A stretch of 64,000 bases of DNA from Streptomyces cynarae (GCF_025642135.1 NZ_CP106793.1:7408001-7472000), one strand, 5' to 3'. Shown: positions 25,572 through 34,630, counted from the stretch's first letter. Notes: generated by a model from the letters alone, not told the origin. A program made the numbers and translations.

Positions 25572-26027
25572 ATGCGGATCTCCGTTTCCTCGGACATGGA
25601 CGAACCCGTGGCCCGCAGCCTGGTCGCCGAACTGCGCGAGCGTGGCCACGAGGTGCTCACGCACGGTGCGCTGCGCGCCGGGGACGACCCGCAGTGGGCC
25701 GCGTGCTCCGAGGCGGCGGCCCGTGAGGTCGCCGACGGCACCTGCGACCAGGCGGTCGTGTGCTGCTGGACCGGCACCGGCGCGTCCATCGCCGCGAACA
25801 AGGTGCCGGGCGTACGGGCCGCGCTGTGCACGGACGCGTACTCGGCCGACGGCGCCCGCCGCTGGAACGACGCCAACGTGCTCGCGCTCAGCCTGCGCCT
25901 GACCTCCGAGCCGCTCCTGAAGGAGATCCTCGACGCCTGGTTCGCCGCCCGCCCCAGCGGGGACCCCGAGGACCGGGAGAACGTGGCCCGCATCGGACGG
26001 CTCGACGGTCCGAGGGCCACCTCCTGA
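25572..26027 (+). CDS. RpiB/LacAB-family sugar-phosphate isomerase
   Basis: The product is 151 aa. The RpiB fold is seen in MRISVSSDMDEPVARSL, HEVLTHGAL, CCWTGTGASIAANK (active-site loop containing the conserved GTG-SIAANK) and GVRAALCTDAYSADGARRWNDANVLALS. RpiB enzymes interconvert ribose-5-P and ribulose-5-P; others act on galactose- or erythrose-type phosphates. With the pentose-phosphate operon at 45.7-54.6 kb it could complete the non-oxidative branch, but it sits alone, so the substrate is open. Confidence 0.8.
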   Translation: MRISVSSDMDEPVARSLVAELRERGHEVLTHGALRAGDDPQWAACSEAAAREVADGTCDQAVVCCWTGTGASIAANKVPGVRAALCTDAYSADGARRWNDANVLALSLRLTSEPLLKEILDAWFAARPSGDPEDRENVARIGRLDGPRATS

Positions 26028-26049
26028 CGACCTGAAGCCATGGCGCCGG

Positions 26050-26829
26050 TCAGCCGCCCGCCACCAGTTCCGCGACCGGCTCCACCACCACTTCGGCGGA
26101 GACCGCCACCGCCGCGCCGCCCCGCACGCTCCACAGCCACAGCACGTCCCGACCGAACGACCACACCAGCGACGCCAGCGCGCACCCGACGACCCCCGCT
26201 CCCACCGCGTACGGCAGCAGCCCCGACGCGGCCACCAGCAGCGCGACGCCCTGCACCGCCGCCACCGTCTTGCGGGCCATGCTCGGCGGCAGTTCGCCGT
26301 TCAGCCACGGCAGCACCCGGGCCGCCGCCACGAACACGTACCGCATCGCGCCGATCAGCAGCACCCACGGGCCCAGCGCCATCGACACGTACACGCTCAA
26401 CACCAGGATCAGGAACGCGTCGACCTCCATGTCGAAACGCGCACCCAGCGCCGTCGACGTGCCCGTGCGGCGGGCCACCTTGCCGTCCACGCCGTCCAGG
26501 ATCAGCGCCACCGCCGTCAGCCCCACGAACACCGTCACCGGCGGCGCGCTCTCGAACGAGTCCGCGACCAGCGCGGTCACCCCGCCCACCAGGATCGCCC
26601 GGCCCAGCGTCACCCGGTTGGCCGGGCCGAACGAGCTGAGCCGGGAGCGGAGCACGGCCCGGGTGAGCACGGCCCAGGTGGCGAGCGCGAACGCCAGGCC
26701 CGTCAGCCAGCCGGCGGGTCCCATGCCGATCGCCGTGCCCAGCAAGGTCAGCAGCAGTACCTGCACGCCCGCCCCCACGGTCGTCTCCTGCTGCAAGAGC
26801 CTCGCCTCGTATGTGTGGTTCAGGGCCAC
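26050..26829 (-). CDS. CDP-alcohol phosphatidyltransferase family membrane protein
   Basis: The product is 259 aa; GTG 26829 has GGAGGGTGAG upstream. The family motif DG-x2-AR-x8-G-x3-D-x3-D is present as DGVDGKVARR, then LGARFDMEVD, flanked by about six membrane helices. These enzymes swap CMP of a CDP-linked lipid or alcohol for a second alcohol. It is divergent from the dehydrogenase at 26937 and heads the pterin-like cluster on the opposite strand; whether it is part of that pathway is inference. Confidence 0.87.
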   Translation of the reverse strand: MALNHTYEARLLQQETTVGAGVQVLLLTLLGTAIGMGPAGWLTGLAFALATWAVLTRAVLRSRLSSFGPANRVTLGRAILVGGVTALVADSFESAPPVTVFVGLTAVALILDGVDGKVARRTGTSTALGARFDMEVDAFLILVLSVYVSMALGPWVLLIGAMRYVFVAAARVLPWLNGELPPSMARKTVAAVQGVALLVAASGLLPYAVGAGVVGCALASLVWSFGRDVLWLWSVRGGAAVAVSAEVVVEPVAELVAGG

Positions 26830-26936
26830 CGCTCACCCTCCGGCCAAGTGACAGATTCGATCTTCGCGCGTACCTTGTGCGCGACTTCTCGTAGCTGCGT
26901 ACGTGGTGAAACGCCGGATCGTTCAGGGAGACGCAC

Positions 26937-27917
26937 ATGGACCTCACAGCTCGCGCCTTCTGGCTGCGCTCGCCGGGCCACGGGGAGCTGCGGGACGTGG
27001 AGCTGCCGAAGCCCGGCGACGGCGACGTGCTGGTGCGCGCGCTGTACTCCGGTGTCAGCCGCGGCACCGAGACCCTCGTCTTCCGCGGCGGTGTCCCGCA
27101 GAGCCAGCACGCCGCCATGCGTGCCCCGTTCCAGGAGGGCGACTTCCCGGCCCCCGTGAAGTACGGCTATCTGAGTGTCGGGCAGGTGGAGCAGGGGCCG
27201 GACGAGCTGGTCGGGCGGACCGTCTTCTGCCTGTATCCGCACCAGAGCCGGTACGTCGTCCCCGCCTCGGCCGTCACCGTCGTCCCCGACGCCGTGCCCG
27301 CCCACCGTGCCATCCTGGCCGGCACCGTCGAGACCGCCGTCAACGCCCTGTGGGACGCGGGCCCGCAGCTCGGCGACCGGATCGCGGTCGTCGGCGGCGG
27401 CATGGTCGGATGCTCCGTCGCCGCCCTCCTGGCCCGCCACCCCGGCGTCCGCGTCCAGCTCGTCGACGCCGATCCGGAGCGCGCCCGGACCGCCCGCGCG
27501 CTCGGCGTCGGCTTCGCCCTGCCCGAGGACGCCCTCGGCGACTGCGACCTCGTCGTCCACGCCAGCGCCAGTGAACAGGGGCTCGTACGCTCACTGGAAC
27601 TCCTCGCGCCGGAGGGCACCGTCGTCGAACTCAGCTGGTACGGCGACCGGCGCGTCACCCTGCCGCTCGGTGAGGCCTTCCACTCCCGCCGCCTCACGAT
27701 CCGCAGCAGCCAGGTCGGCACCGTCTCGCCGCGCGCCCGCACCGGACGTGACTACGCCGACCGCATGGCCCTCGCCCTCGACCTGCTCGCCGACCCCGCC
27801 TTCGACGCGCTCGTCACCGGTGAGTCCCCCTTCGAAGACCTCCCCGACGTGCTGCCACGCCTCACCCGTGGTGAGCTCAAGGGGTTGTGCCACCGCATCC
27901 TGTATCCCACCGACTGA
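26937..27917 (+). CDS. MDR-family (zinc-type alcohol dehydrogenase-like) oxidoreductase
   Basis: The product is 326 aa, starting [16 protein letters not shown] with GGGAGACGCAC upstream. It has the GroES-like N-terminal fold ([16 protein letters not shown]) and the nucleotide motif [16 protein letters not shown]. The structural zinc Cys quartet and usual catalytic Cys are absent (SGVSRGTE in place of CGVCxxD), so it is a zinc-free MDR relative. [31 protein letters not shown] is characteristic of a family found with pterin-like genes. It heads the rightward cluster that continues with the PTPS homologue 165 bases later. Substrate unknown. Confidence 0.82.
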   Translation: MDLTARAFWLRSPGHGELRDVELPKPGDGDVLVRALYSGVSRGTETLVFRGGVPQSQHAAMRAPFQEGDFPAPVKYGYLSVGQVEQGPDELVGRTVFCLYPHQSRYVVPASAVTVVPDAVPAHRAILAGTVETAVNALWDAGPQLGDRIAVVGGGMVGCSVAALLARHPGVRVQLVDADPERARTARALGVGFALPEDALGDCDLVVHASASEQGLVRSLELLAPEGTVVELSWYGDRRVTLPLGEAFHSRRLTIRSSQVGTVSPRARTGRDYADRMALALDLLADPAFDALVTGESPFEDLPDVLPRLTRGELKGLCHRILYPTD

Positions 27918-28082
27918 GTCCCGCCCCGCCCGAGTTGCCCGACCTTGGGGCGAACTCCCAAGGACTTCCCAAGGAACCTCCGAACAAGGAGAACGGGCAG
28001 CTGAACAACGCGGAGGGGTCAGCCGTACTACACGGCATACCCCGGAAGGGGACCAGACGCACCGCACCTGGAGGGTCGTCCG

Positions 28083-28481
28083 TTGTTCAGCATCACCGTC
28101 CGCGATCACCTGATGATCGCCCACAGCTTCCGCGGCGAGGTCTTCGGACCCGCGCAGCGCCTGCACGGAGCGACGTTCCTCGTGGACGCCACCTTCCGCC
28201 GCGCCGAGCTGGACGACGACAACATCGTCGTCGACATCGGACTGGCCACGCAGGAGCTGGGCGCGGTGGTGAGCGAGCTCAACTACCGCAACCTCGACAA
28301 CGAACCGGACTTCGCGAACATCAACACCTCGACGGAGTACCTGGCCAAGGTGATCGCCGACCGCCTCGCCGAACGGATCCACAAGGGCGCCCTGGGCGAG
28401 AACGCCCGCGGCGTCGCCGGCATCACCGTCACGCTGCACGAGTCGCACATCGCCTGGGCGAGTTACGAGCGTGCCCTGTGA
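28083..28481 (+). CDS. 6-pyruvoyltetrahydropterin synthase homologue with altered active site
   Basis: The product is 132 aa. TTG 28083 is chosen because GGAGGG lies 8 bases upstream and homology begins at MFSITVRDH. The T-fold is recognisable ([54 protein letters not shown]). The first zinc His (AHSF) and a second (LHGATF) are present, but the third is Ala (HGA instead of HGH) and the catalytic Cys is absent, so normal PTPS chemistry is unlikely. I recall a structurally studied S. coelicolor homologue, SCO6650. The gene overlaps the glycosyltransferase by GTGA. A GTP-derived substrate is inferred from the nearby cyclohydrolase. Confidence 0.85.
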   Translation: MFSITVRDHLMIAHSFRGEVFGPAQRLHGATFLVDATFRRAELDDDNIVVDIGLATQELGAVVSELNYRNLDNEPDFANINTSTEYLAKVIADRLAERIHKGALGENARGVAGITVTLHESHIAWASYERAL

Positions 28482-29689
28482 CCGACACGACCATCGGCCA
28501 CGCGTCCCCGCACACCGCCGGGCAGCCGGCCCAGCCCCGTCTCGGCTATGTGCCCGTGCAGAACACGGCCCTCAGGAACGCCGACATCATCCCCATGTCC
28601 CTGCGCACCGTGCACTTCGTGATGCCGGGCGGCGTCGACGACCCGGCAACCCCCAGTGGCGGCAACGCCTACGACCGCCGGGTCTGCCTGGACCTGCCCG
28701 GCTTCGGCTGGCAGGTGGAAAGGCACCTGGTCGAGGGCTCCTGGCCCCGGCCCGGGGTGCAGGCGAGGGCGGAACTCGCCCGTACCCTGCGGGACCTGCC
28801 GGACGGCACGATCGTCCTGCTGGACGGCCTCGTCGCCTGCGGCGTCCCCGACATCGTCGTACCCGAGGCCGAACGCCTCCGCCTCGCCGTCCTGGTGCAC
28901 CTGCCGCTCGGCGACGAGACCGGTCTCGACCCCCAGGCCGCGGCCGAACTGGACGCCAAGGAGCGCGCCACCCTGCGGGCCGTGCCCGCCGTGATCGCCA
29001 CCAGCGACTGGGCCGTGCGCCGGCTCGTCTCCCACCACGGTCTCGCCCCCGAGCGGGTCCATGTCGCAGCCCCCGGCGCCGACATCGCGCCCCTCGCTCC
29101 CGGCACCGACGGCGTCTCCCGGCTGCTGTGCGTCGCCGCCGTGACCCCCCGCAAGGGGCAGCACCGGCTCATCGAGGCCCTCGCCGCGGTGAAGGACCTG
29201 CCGTGGACCTGCGTGTGCGTCGGCGGGCTCGGCCACGACCCGGAGTACGTGGAGCGGCTGCGCGCCCTCATCGACGAACACGGCCTGGCCGACCGGCTGC
29301 ACCTGGCAGGACCGCGGTCCGGCGCCGAACTCGAGGCGAGCTACGCCTCCGCCGACCTCATGGTCCTCACCTCGTACGCCGAGACGTACGGCATGGCCGT
29401 CACCGAGGCCCTCGCGCGCGGCATCCCGGTCCTCGCCACCGATGTCGGCGGCCTGCCCGAGGCGGTGGGGCGCGCGCCGGACGGCGGGGTGCCCGGCATC
29501 CTCGTCCCGCCGGAGGATCCCGCCGCGATCGCCGCCGAGCTGCGCGGCTGGTTCGGCGAGGCGGACGTACGGCGCCGGCTCAAGGCCGCCGCGCGCGGCC
29601 GCCGGGCGGCACTGGACGGTTGGGCGACCACGGCACGCAGCCTGGCGGGTGTGCTGGGCCGGCTGCACGATCCTCGGAGGGCGGCATGA
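28478..29689 (+). CDS. GT4-like glycosyltransferase
   Basis: The product is 403 aa. GTG 28478 overlaps the PTPS stop; an internal ATG at 28595 ([13 protein letters not shown]) is an alternative. The GT-B fold is clear: an acceptor domain with [10 protein letters not shown], then [47 protein letters not shown] and the E-x7-E motif [21 protein letters not shown]. It would transfer an activated sugar to a cluster intermediate. It is coupled by 4-base overlaps to both neighbours, so it is co-translated with the PTPS homologue and the methyltransferase. Confidence 0.88.
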   Translation: MTDTTIGHASPHTAGQPAQPRLGYVPVQNTALRNADIIPMSLRTVHFVMPGGVDDPATPSGGNAYDRRVCLDLPGFGWQVERHLVEGSWPRPGVQARAELARTLRDLPDGTIVLLDGLVACGVPDIVVPEAERLRLAVLVHLPLGDETGLDPQAAAELDAKERATLRAVPAVIATSDWAVRRLVSHHGLAPERVHVAAPGADIAPLAPGTDGVSRLLCVAAVTPRKGQHRLIEALAAVKDLPWTCVCVGGLGHDPEYVERLRALIDEHGLADRLHLAGPRSGAELEASYASADLMVLTSYAETYGMAVTEALARGIPVLATDVGGLPEAVGRAPDGGVPGILVPPEDPAAIAAELRGWFGEADVRRRLKAAARGRRAALDGWATTARSLAGVLGRLHDPRRAA

Positions 29690-30615
29690 GCACGGGTACG
29701 ACATCGGGGGCGGGGTCCGAGACGTCCGCGGAACCGGGGCCCGGGGTGCTCCCTGCGATCCCCGCGCCCGGCGGCGGCGAGACCGAGGTGCCGCGGTACG
29801 CCCCGCAGTGGCTGAGGCTGCGGGAGCCCGCCGACGCGCAGGCGCGGGCGCACGAACTGCTCGACCCGCTGCGGATCCGCCTCGCGAACCGGCCCCGGCA
29901 CGGCACCGAGCTGATCGTGCACGACCTGGGCTGCGGCACCGGTTCCATGGGCCGCTGGCTCGCCCCGCTGCTCGACGGCGCCCAGCACTGGGTGCTGCAC
30001 GACCGGGACCCCTACCTGCTGCACTTCGCCTCCGTGGGGGCGCCCCGAGCGGCGGCCGACGGCAGCCCGGTGACGGTCACCACCCAGCGCGGCGACATCG
30101 GACGGCTCACCCCGGACGCGCTGACCGGGGCGTCGCTGGTGACCGCGTCCGCGCTGCTGGACGTGCTCACGGCCGAGGAGATCGACACGCTCGCCCGGGC
30201 CTGCGTGGGCGCGGGCTGCCCGGCGCTGCTGACGCTGTCCGTCGTGGGCCGCGTGGAACTGGCGCCCGAGCACCCCCTGGACCGGGAGATCGGCGAGGCG
30301 TTCAACGCCCACCAGCGGCGCGGTGACCTCCTCGGCCCCGACGCGGTGAGCGCGGCCTGCGAGGCCTTCGACCGGCTCGGCGCGAGCGTACGGGTCCATC
30401 CGAGCCCCTGGCGACTGGGCGCCGGGCAGCGGGAGTTGACGCAGGAGTGGCTGCGCGGCTGGGTCGGTGCGGCCGTGGAGCAGCGCCCCGACCTCGCGCC
30501 CCGCGCAGAGACGTATCTGCGGGACCGCCTGGCCGCCTGCGCGGCGGGCGATCTGCGCGTGACGGTCCACCACAGCGACGTACTGGTCCTGCCCCGCCCG
30601 ACGGGAGGCGCGTGA
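29686..30615 (+). CDS. SAM-dependent methyltransferase (class I)
   Basis: The product is 309 aa. ATG 29686 overlaps the glycosyltransferase stop (ATGA) with GGAGGGC upstream. The SAM motif VHDLGCGTGSMGRWL lies at about residues 84-98, and VLHDRDPYLLHF carries the acidic residue after beta-2. The N-terminal 60 residues are Gly/Pro/Ser-rich. The target atom cannot be told. It is flanked by coupled genes, so it is part of the same biosynthetic unit. Confidence 0.85.
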   Translation: MSTGTTSGAGSETSAEPGPGVLPAIPAPGGGETEVPRYAPQWLRLREPADAQARAHELLDPLRIRLANRPRHGTELIVHDLGCGTGSMGRWLAPLLDGAQHWVLHDRDPYLLHFASVGAPRAAADGSPVTVTTQRGDIGRLTPDALTGASLVTASALLDVLTAEEIDTLARACVGAGCPALLTLSVVGRVELAPEHPLDREIGEAFNAHQRRGDLLGPDAVSAACEAFDRLGASVRVHPSPWRLGAGQRELTQEWLRGWVGAAVEQRPDLAPRAETYLRDRLAACAAGDLRVTVHHSDVLVLPRPTGGA

Positions 30616-31964
30616 TGACGACGCGTACGGCGGCCTTGGCGACGGCGGCGGAGGAGGTGCGCGTGCCCGTGACGGAAACCGTCCCTGTGGCGGTCGCCGC
30701 CCACACCGGGGCACCCCCGCGCCGCCGGGTCCTGCGCGCCCTGCGCACCCACTTCGGGACCGTCGCCGGGGCGCTCATCCTCGGCATGCTGCTGTGGCGG
30801 CTCGGGACCGGGGTGCTGCTCGACGGGCTGCGGCGGATCGATGTGCCGACCCTTCTCGCCGGGCTCGGGATCGGCGCGCTGACCACCGTGTTCAGCGCCT
30901 GGCGCTGGTGCCGCGTCGCCCACGCGCTCGGCATGAGGCTGCCGTTCGGCGCCGCCGTCGCCGACTACTACCGCGCCCTGTTCCTCAACGCGGCGCTCCC
31001 CGGCGGCGTCCTCGGCGACGTGCACCGCGCGGTGCGGCACGGGCAGAGCGCCGGTGACGTCGGCCGCGGCGTCCGCGCCGTGGTCCTGGAACGCACCGCC
31101 GGCCAGGTCGCCCTGGTGGCGGTGGGCGTACCGGTCCTGCTCACGCTGCCCTCGCCGGTGCTCACCCAGGCCCGTCACCTGGCCGGCCTGACGGCGCTCG
31201 CCACGCTCGGAGCGCTCGCCATCGTCGTGGCCGTCCGCATGGGCCGCACCCTCCGCCCCTCCCGCCGGCGCCGGGCTCTCGGCGCCGCGCTCACCGAGGC
31301 GCGCACCGCCCTGCTGGCGCGGGGGAGTTGGCCCTCCGTCCTGCTGTCGTCCGTCGTCGTGCTCGCCGGGCACCTCCTGATGTTCCTGGTGGCCGCACGG
31401 GTCGCCGGATCGCACGCCTCCCCGGTCACGCTGCTGCCCCTGGCCCTGCTCGCGCTGATCGCGATGGGCCTGCCGCTGAACATCGGCGGCTTCGGCCCCC
31501 GGGAGGGCGTCACCGCCTGGGCCTTCGGCGCGGCGGGCCTCGGCGCGGACACCGGGCTGGGCGTCGCGGTCGTCTACGGCGTCCTCAGCTTCGTGGCGAG
31601 CCTGCCCGGCCTGCTCGTCCTCCTCGCCCGCTGGTACACGGGTCTGCGGCACCCGCGCACCGCGACGGAGAACGCCGCCGAGGAGGACCAGGCCCCCGCT
31701 GCACCCTCCCGGCCCCCCGTACCGGGCGCGGAGCGTACCCCCCACGCGCTCCGCGCCCCCCGTCCGCACACCCGCCGCGCCCGCTCCGCCTCCGCGCGCT
31801 TCCTGACGCGGGGTCACCGCCGATGTGTCGCACCGCCCTCGTCGCCGTCCGACCCGACCAGGGAGAAATACGGCTCGAAGGACTCCGCGAGCGTCGCGAG
31901 CAACTGCTTCCCCTTGTCCGCGGAAGCCAGCGAAGGACGCCCGATGACACCGGACTCCGTATAG
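30615..31964 (+). CDS. UPF0104/AglD-like (lysylphosphatidylglycerol synthase TM region) membrane protein
   Basis: The product is 449 aa. ATG 30615 shares a base with the methyltransferase stop (TGATG). About eight membrane segments and the conserved LFLNAALPGGVLGDVHRAV and LNIGGFGPREGVTAWAFG motifs place it in the flippase-like UPF0104 family. It may move or anchor a lipid-linked intermediate. From about residue 340 on, the sequence becomes Pro/Arg/Ser-rich and runs 151 bases antisense into the convergent creatininase gene; this tail is probably not conserved. The gene is the last of the rightward coupled set starting at 28083. Confidence 0.8.
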   Translation: MTTRTAALATAAEEVRVPVTETVPVAVAAHTGAPPRRRVLRALRTHFGTVAGALILGMLLWRLGTGVLLDGLRRIDVPTLLAGLGIGALTTVFSAWRWCRVAHALGMRLPFGAAVADYYRALFLNAALPGGVLGDVHRAVRHGQSAGDVGRGVRAVVLERTAGQVALVAVGVPVLLTLPSPVLTQARHLAGLTALATLGALAIVVAVRMGRTLRPSRRRRALGAALTEARTALLARGSWPSVLLSSVVVLAGHLLMFLVAARVAGSHASPVTLLPLALLALIAMGLPLNIGGFGPREGVTAWAFGAAGLGADTGLGVAVVYGVLSFVASLPGLLVLLARWYTGLRHPRTATENAAEEDQAPAAPSRPPVPGAERTPHALRAPRPHTRRARSASARFLTRGHRRCVAPPSSPSDPTREKYGSKDSASVASNCFPLSAEASEGRPMTPDSV

Positions 31965-32626
31965 GCCGACATACCGAGGGTGAGCAGATGCCGCCGGTCG
32001 TCGGCGATGAAATCCGTGGTCTCGTAACCAGGCCTGACCAATTCGGGATGACAGTGCAGAAGAATGGAGGTCTCGATTTCCCCGGCATGCATGTCGCTGA
32101 GCAGCGAGGTACGCACCCCGGCCCGTTCCCGGGCCGCCTCCCAGTCCTCCGGGGCCGGGAAAAGCGCCATCCGCACACCGCTGCCCGAGGAATCCCGGAC
32201 GGCATTGCCCTCCTGGACGACATTGCCGAGGACGTAATTGCCGCCGTGACCGTTGACCAGGACCAGGGCCTGAACGCCCGAGCGTTCGAGCGACGCGGCG
32301 ATGTCCCGTACCACCGCATGGAGAGTGACGGAGGAGATGCTCACCGTTCCCGGCCACGCCGCGTGCTCGTGCGAGCAGGAGATCGTCACCGGAGGAAGGA
32401 GGTGAACCGGATACGCGGCGGCCAGCTCGCGGGCGATCGCGCAGGCGACCAGCGTGTCGGTCGCCAACGGAAGGTACGGACCGTGCTGTTCGAAACTGCC
32501 CACGGGAAGGACGGCCACCTGACGGTGCGGGCCCTCCGCCCGCTCCCGCACGTCCCGCGAGGTGTCCGACGGCAGCACACCCGCGGTGTGGCCCCCGGCA
32601 GTGTCCGCAGTTCCCGAACCGCTCAT
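31814..32626 (-). CDS. Creatininase-family amidohydrolase; candidate FAPy deformylase
   Basis: The product is 270 aa from ATG 32626; a GTG just before it is an alternative. Metal-site motifs of the creatininase fold are present: VGSFEQHGPYLPLATDT (Glu, His, Asp), SHEHAAWPGT and LVNGHGGNYVLGN. Family members hydrolyse creatinine, and the archaeal member ArfB deformylates the FAPy product of GTP cyclohydrolase. Divergent by 55 bases from the GTP cyclohydrolase II at 32682, so deformylation of its product is the natural hypothesis. A role in mycofactocin-type peptide cleavage is less likely because no mycofactocin genes are near. Confidence 0.83.
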   Translation of the reverse strand: MSGSGTADTAGGHTAGVLPSDTSRDVRERAEGPHRQVAVLPVGSFEQHGPYLPLATDTLVACAIARELAAAYPVHLLPPVTISCSHEHAAWPGTVSISSVTLHAVVRDIAASLERSGVQALVLVNGHGGNYVLGNVVQEGNAVRDSSGSGVRMALFPAPEDWEAARERAGVRTSLLSDMHAGEIETSILLHCHPELVRPGYETTDFIADDRRHLLTLGMSAYTESGVIGRPSLASADKGKQLLATLAESFEPYFSLVGSDGDEGGATHRR

Positions 32627-32681
32627 CACTTCACGGCCTTTCGTCTCGTACCGCCTGCGCTTACCAGATAGGAATCAGATC

Positions 32682-33365
32682 ATGACAGACATTGACGGCG
32701 TGCCCGGCGGGAATGCCCCCTCGGGAGTCACCCGGATCGCGAACGTGCCCACCGGGGTCACCCGAGTCGTGAATGCGCCCCTGCCCACCAAGTACGGTGA
32801 TTTCCAGGCCGTCGGCTACCTCGACCACGACCGCGGCGACGAACAAGTGGCGCTGGTGTACGGCGACATCGAGGAAGAGGGCATGCTCGTCCGCCTGCAT
32901 TCCGAGTGCCTGACCGGGGACGCCTTCGGGTCCACGCACTGCGAGTGCGGGCCCCAGCTCTCCACCGCCCTCAGGCAGGTCGTGGCAGAGGGCCGCGGCA
33001 TCGTCGTCTACCTGCGCGGCCACGAGGGCCGCGGCATCGGTCTGCTGGCCAAACTGCGCGCGATGAAGCTCCAGTCGGAGGGCCTGGACACCGTCGAGGC
33101 CAACCTCGCCCTCGGTCTGCCGGTGGACGCCCGGGACTACCGGGTCGCCGCGGAGATTCTGCACGACCTCGGCGTACGGTCCGTGCGCCTGCTCTCCAAC
33201 AACCCGCGCAAGCGCGAGGCGCTGCTGCGGCACGGCATCAAGGTCGACGAGCAGGTGTCGCTGCTGATACCGCCGTGCGAGAACAACATCACCTACCTGC
33301 GCACCAAGCGGGAGCGGCTCGACCACTACCTGCCGCACCTGGACGCGGCGGTGCAGTCCTCGTGA
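32682..33365 (+). CDS. GTP cyclohydrolase II paralogue with Met at the Tyr105 position (FAPy-forming type)
   Basis: The product is 227 aa, ATG 32682 with AGGAA upstream. Zinc ligands are in ECLTGDAFGSTHCEC (C-x10-C-x-C), GTP-binding motifs are RLHSECLTGD and HEGRGIGLL, and LSNNPRKREALLRHGI is conserved. Against E. coli RibA the KIRAY motif (Tyr105) reads KLRAM here, Met128. I recall that in S. coelicolor the paralogue SCO6655 has the same Tyr-to-Met change and releases the formylated pyrimidine (FAPy) instead of the deformylated riboflavin precursor. This is therefore probably a secondary-metabolism or cofactor enzyme, not the riboflavin one. No DHBP synthase domain is fused. Confidence 0.9.
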   Translation: MTDIDGVPGGNAPSGVTRIANVPTGVTRVVNAPLPTKYGDFQAVGYLDHDRGDEQVALVYGDIEEEGMLVRLHSECLTGDAFGSTHCECGPQLSTALRQVVAEGRGIVVYLRGHEGRGIGLLAKLRAMKLQSEGLDTVEANLALGLPVDARDYRVAAEILHDLGVRSVRLLSNNPRKREALLRHGIKVDEQVSLLIPPCENNITYLRTKRERLDHYLPHLDAAVQSS

Positions 33366-33578
33366 GCGGCCCGCGCGGCGGCCGTCCGGCGCCGCCGCCG
33401 CGCAGCCCGCTCCCGTCGGTCCACCGACCGCGGCGGCCACGGCCTCCCGCCGGGACCCGCCGTCGGCGAGATCCTGAGGGATCTCCTCCCGGGGCGCGTA
33501 CCCTTCGTCGACGTCAGCCCCGTGAGCGTCGGACGCTTCGCCGCCGACGCCCCGCGCCCGGAGGTCAACCGCGTATGA
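33366..33578 (+). other. Possible degenerate coding remnant before saccharopine dehydrogenase
   Basis: The frame after the cyclohydrolase stop stays open without ATG/GTG/TTG and ends GEILRDLLPGRVPFVDVSP..., with its TGA overlapping the next ATG (ATGA). The last about 40 residues look protein-like; the first 30 are Arg/Ala low-complexity. It may be the 3' end of a decayed or frameshifted gene. I cannot name it. Confidence 0.3.
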
Positions 33579-34630
33579 CCGCACTCCACCTGTGGCTCCG
33601 CCACGAGTCCCGTACCACCGAGCGGCGCACACCGATCGTGCCGTCCGACGCCCGGCGCCTGGTCGAGAGCGGCGTGACCGTGACGGTCGAGGACTCCCCG
33701 CAGCGGGTGTTCCCGGCCGAGGCGTACGAGCAGGTGGGCTGCCATGTCGCCGACCCGGGCTCCTGGGTGTCGGCGCCGCCCGAGGCGCTGATCGCCGGCC
33801 TGAAGGAACTGCCCGATGAGCCTGCCGCGTTGGTCCACCGTCACCTGTTCTTCGGGCACGCCTTCAAGGGGCAGCCGGGTGCCGAGGCCCTGTTGCGCCG
33901 GTTCGTCGCCGGCGGTGGCGCCCTGCTGGACCTGGAGTACCTGGTGGACGAGGACGGGCGGCGGCTCGTCGCGTTCGGCTACTGGGCCGGATACCTGGGC
34001 GCCGCCCTCGCCCTGCTCCAGCACCAGGGCCGGTTGACCGCGCCGTTGCGGCCGACGTCCAAGGAGGAGCTGGACGAACAACTGCGCGCCGCCTCGGGCG
34101 AGGTGCGGGCGCTCGTGATCGGCGCCCTCGGCCGCAGCGGGCGCGGCGCCCGGGTCGCGCTCGGTGTCGCGGGCGCCGACCCCACGTGCTGGGATCTGGC
34201 CGAGACCCGGAACCTGGACCGTCAGACCCTGCTCGCGCACGAACTGATGGTCAACACCGTGCTGACGACCCGGCCCGTCCCGCCCTTCCTGACGGACAAG
34301 GACCTCGACGACCCCGGACGCCGGCTGCGCACACTGTGCGACGTGACGGCCGACGTCGGCTCGCCCCTGAACCTCCTGCCGGTCTACGACACCCTGACCG
34401 ACTGGGACCACCCGGTACGCCGGCTGCGCGAGCACCCCGTGCTCGACCTGATCGCCATCGACAACCTCCCGTCCCTGCTGCCCCTGGAGTCCAGCACCGA
34501 CTTCTCGGCCGCGCTCACCCCGCTGCTGCTGGAATTCGAGGTGGGCGGCGCCTGGGGTCGCTGCCGGGAGCACTTCGACGCGGCGGTCCGGGCATTCGGT
34601 GCCGGGGGAGGGGGGCGGGGCGAGGTCTGA
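33575..34630 (+). CDS. Saccharopine dehydrogenase (lysine-forming, alanine dehydrogenase/PNT fold)
   Basis: The product is 351 aa; ATG 33575 with GGAGG upstream. The order of motifs matches LYS1-type saccharopine dehydrogenase: LWLRHESRTTERRTPIVP at the start, LVHRHLFFGHAFKGQPG, LLDLEYLVDEDGRRLVAFGYWAGYLGAALAL, ALVIGALGRSGRGA (nucleotide site) and CDVTADVGSPLNLLPVYD. The usual reaction is NAD-dependent cleavage of saccharopine to lysine and 2-oxoglutarate. No lysine catabolism partner (for example a bifunctional reductase) is adjacent, so the physiological direction is unclear. Confidence 0.85.
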   Translation: MTALHLWLRHESRTTERRTPIVPSDARRLVESGVTVTVEDSPQRVFPAEAYEQVGCHVADPGSWVSAPPEALIAGLKELPDEPAALVHRHLFFGHAFKGQPGAEALLRRFVAGGGALLDLEYLVDEDGRRLVAFGYWAGYLGAALALLQHQGRLTAPLRPTSKEELDEQLRAASGEVRALVIGALGRSGRGARVALGVAGADPTCWDLAETRNLDRQTLLAHELMVNTVLTTRPVPPFLTDKDLDDPGRRLRTLCDVTADVGSPLNLLPVYDTLTDWDHPVRRLREHPVLDLIAIDNLPSLLPLESSTDFSAALTPLLLEFEVGGAWGRCREHFDAAVRAFGAGGGGRGEV

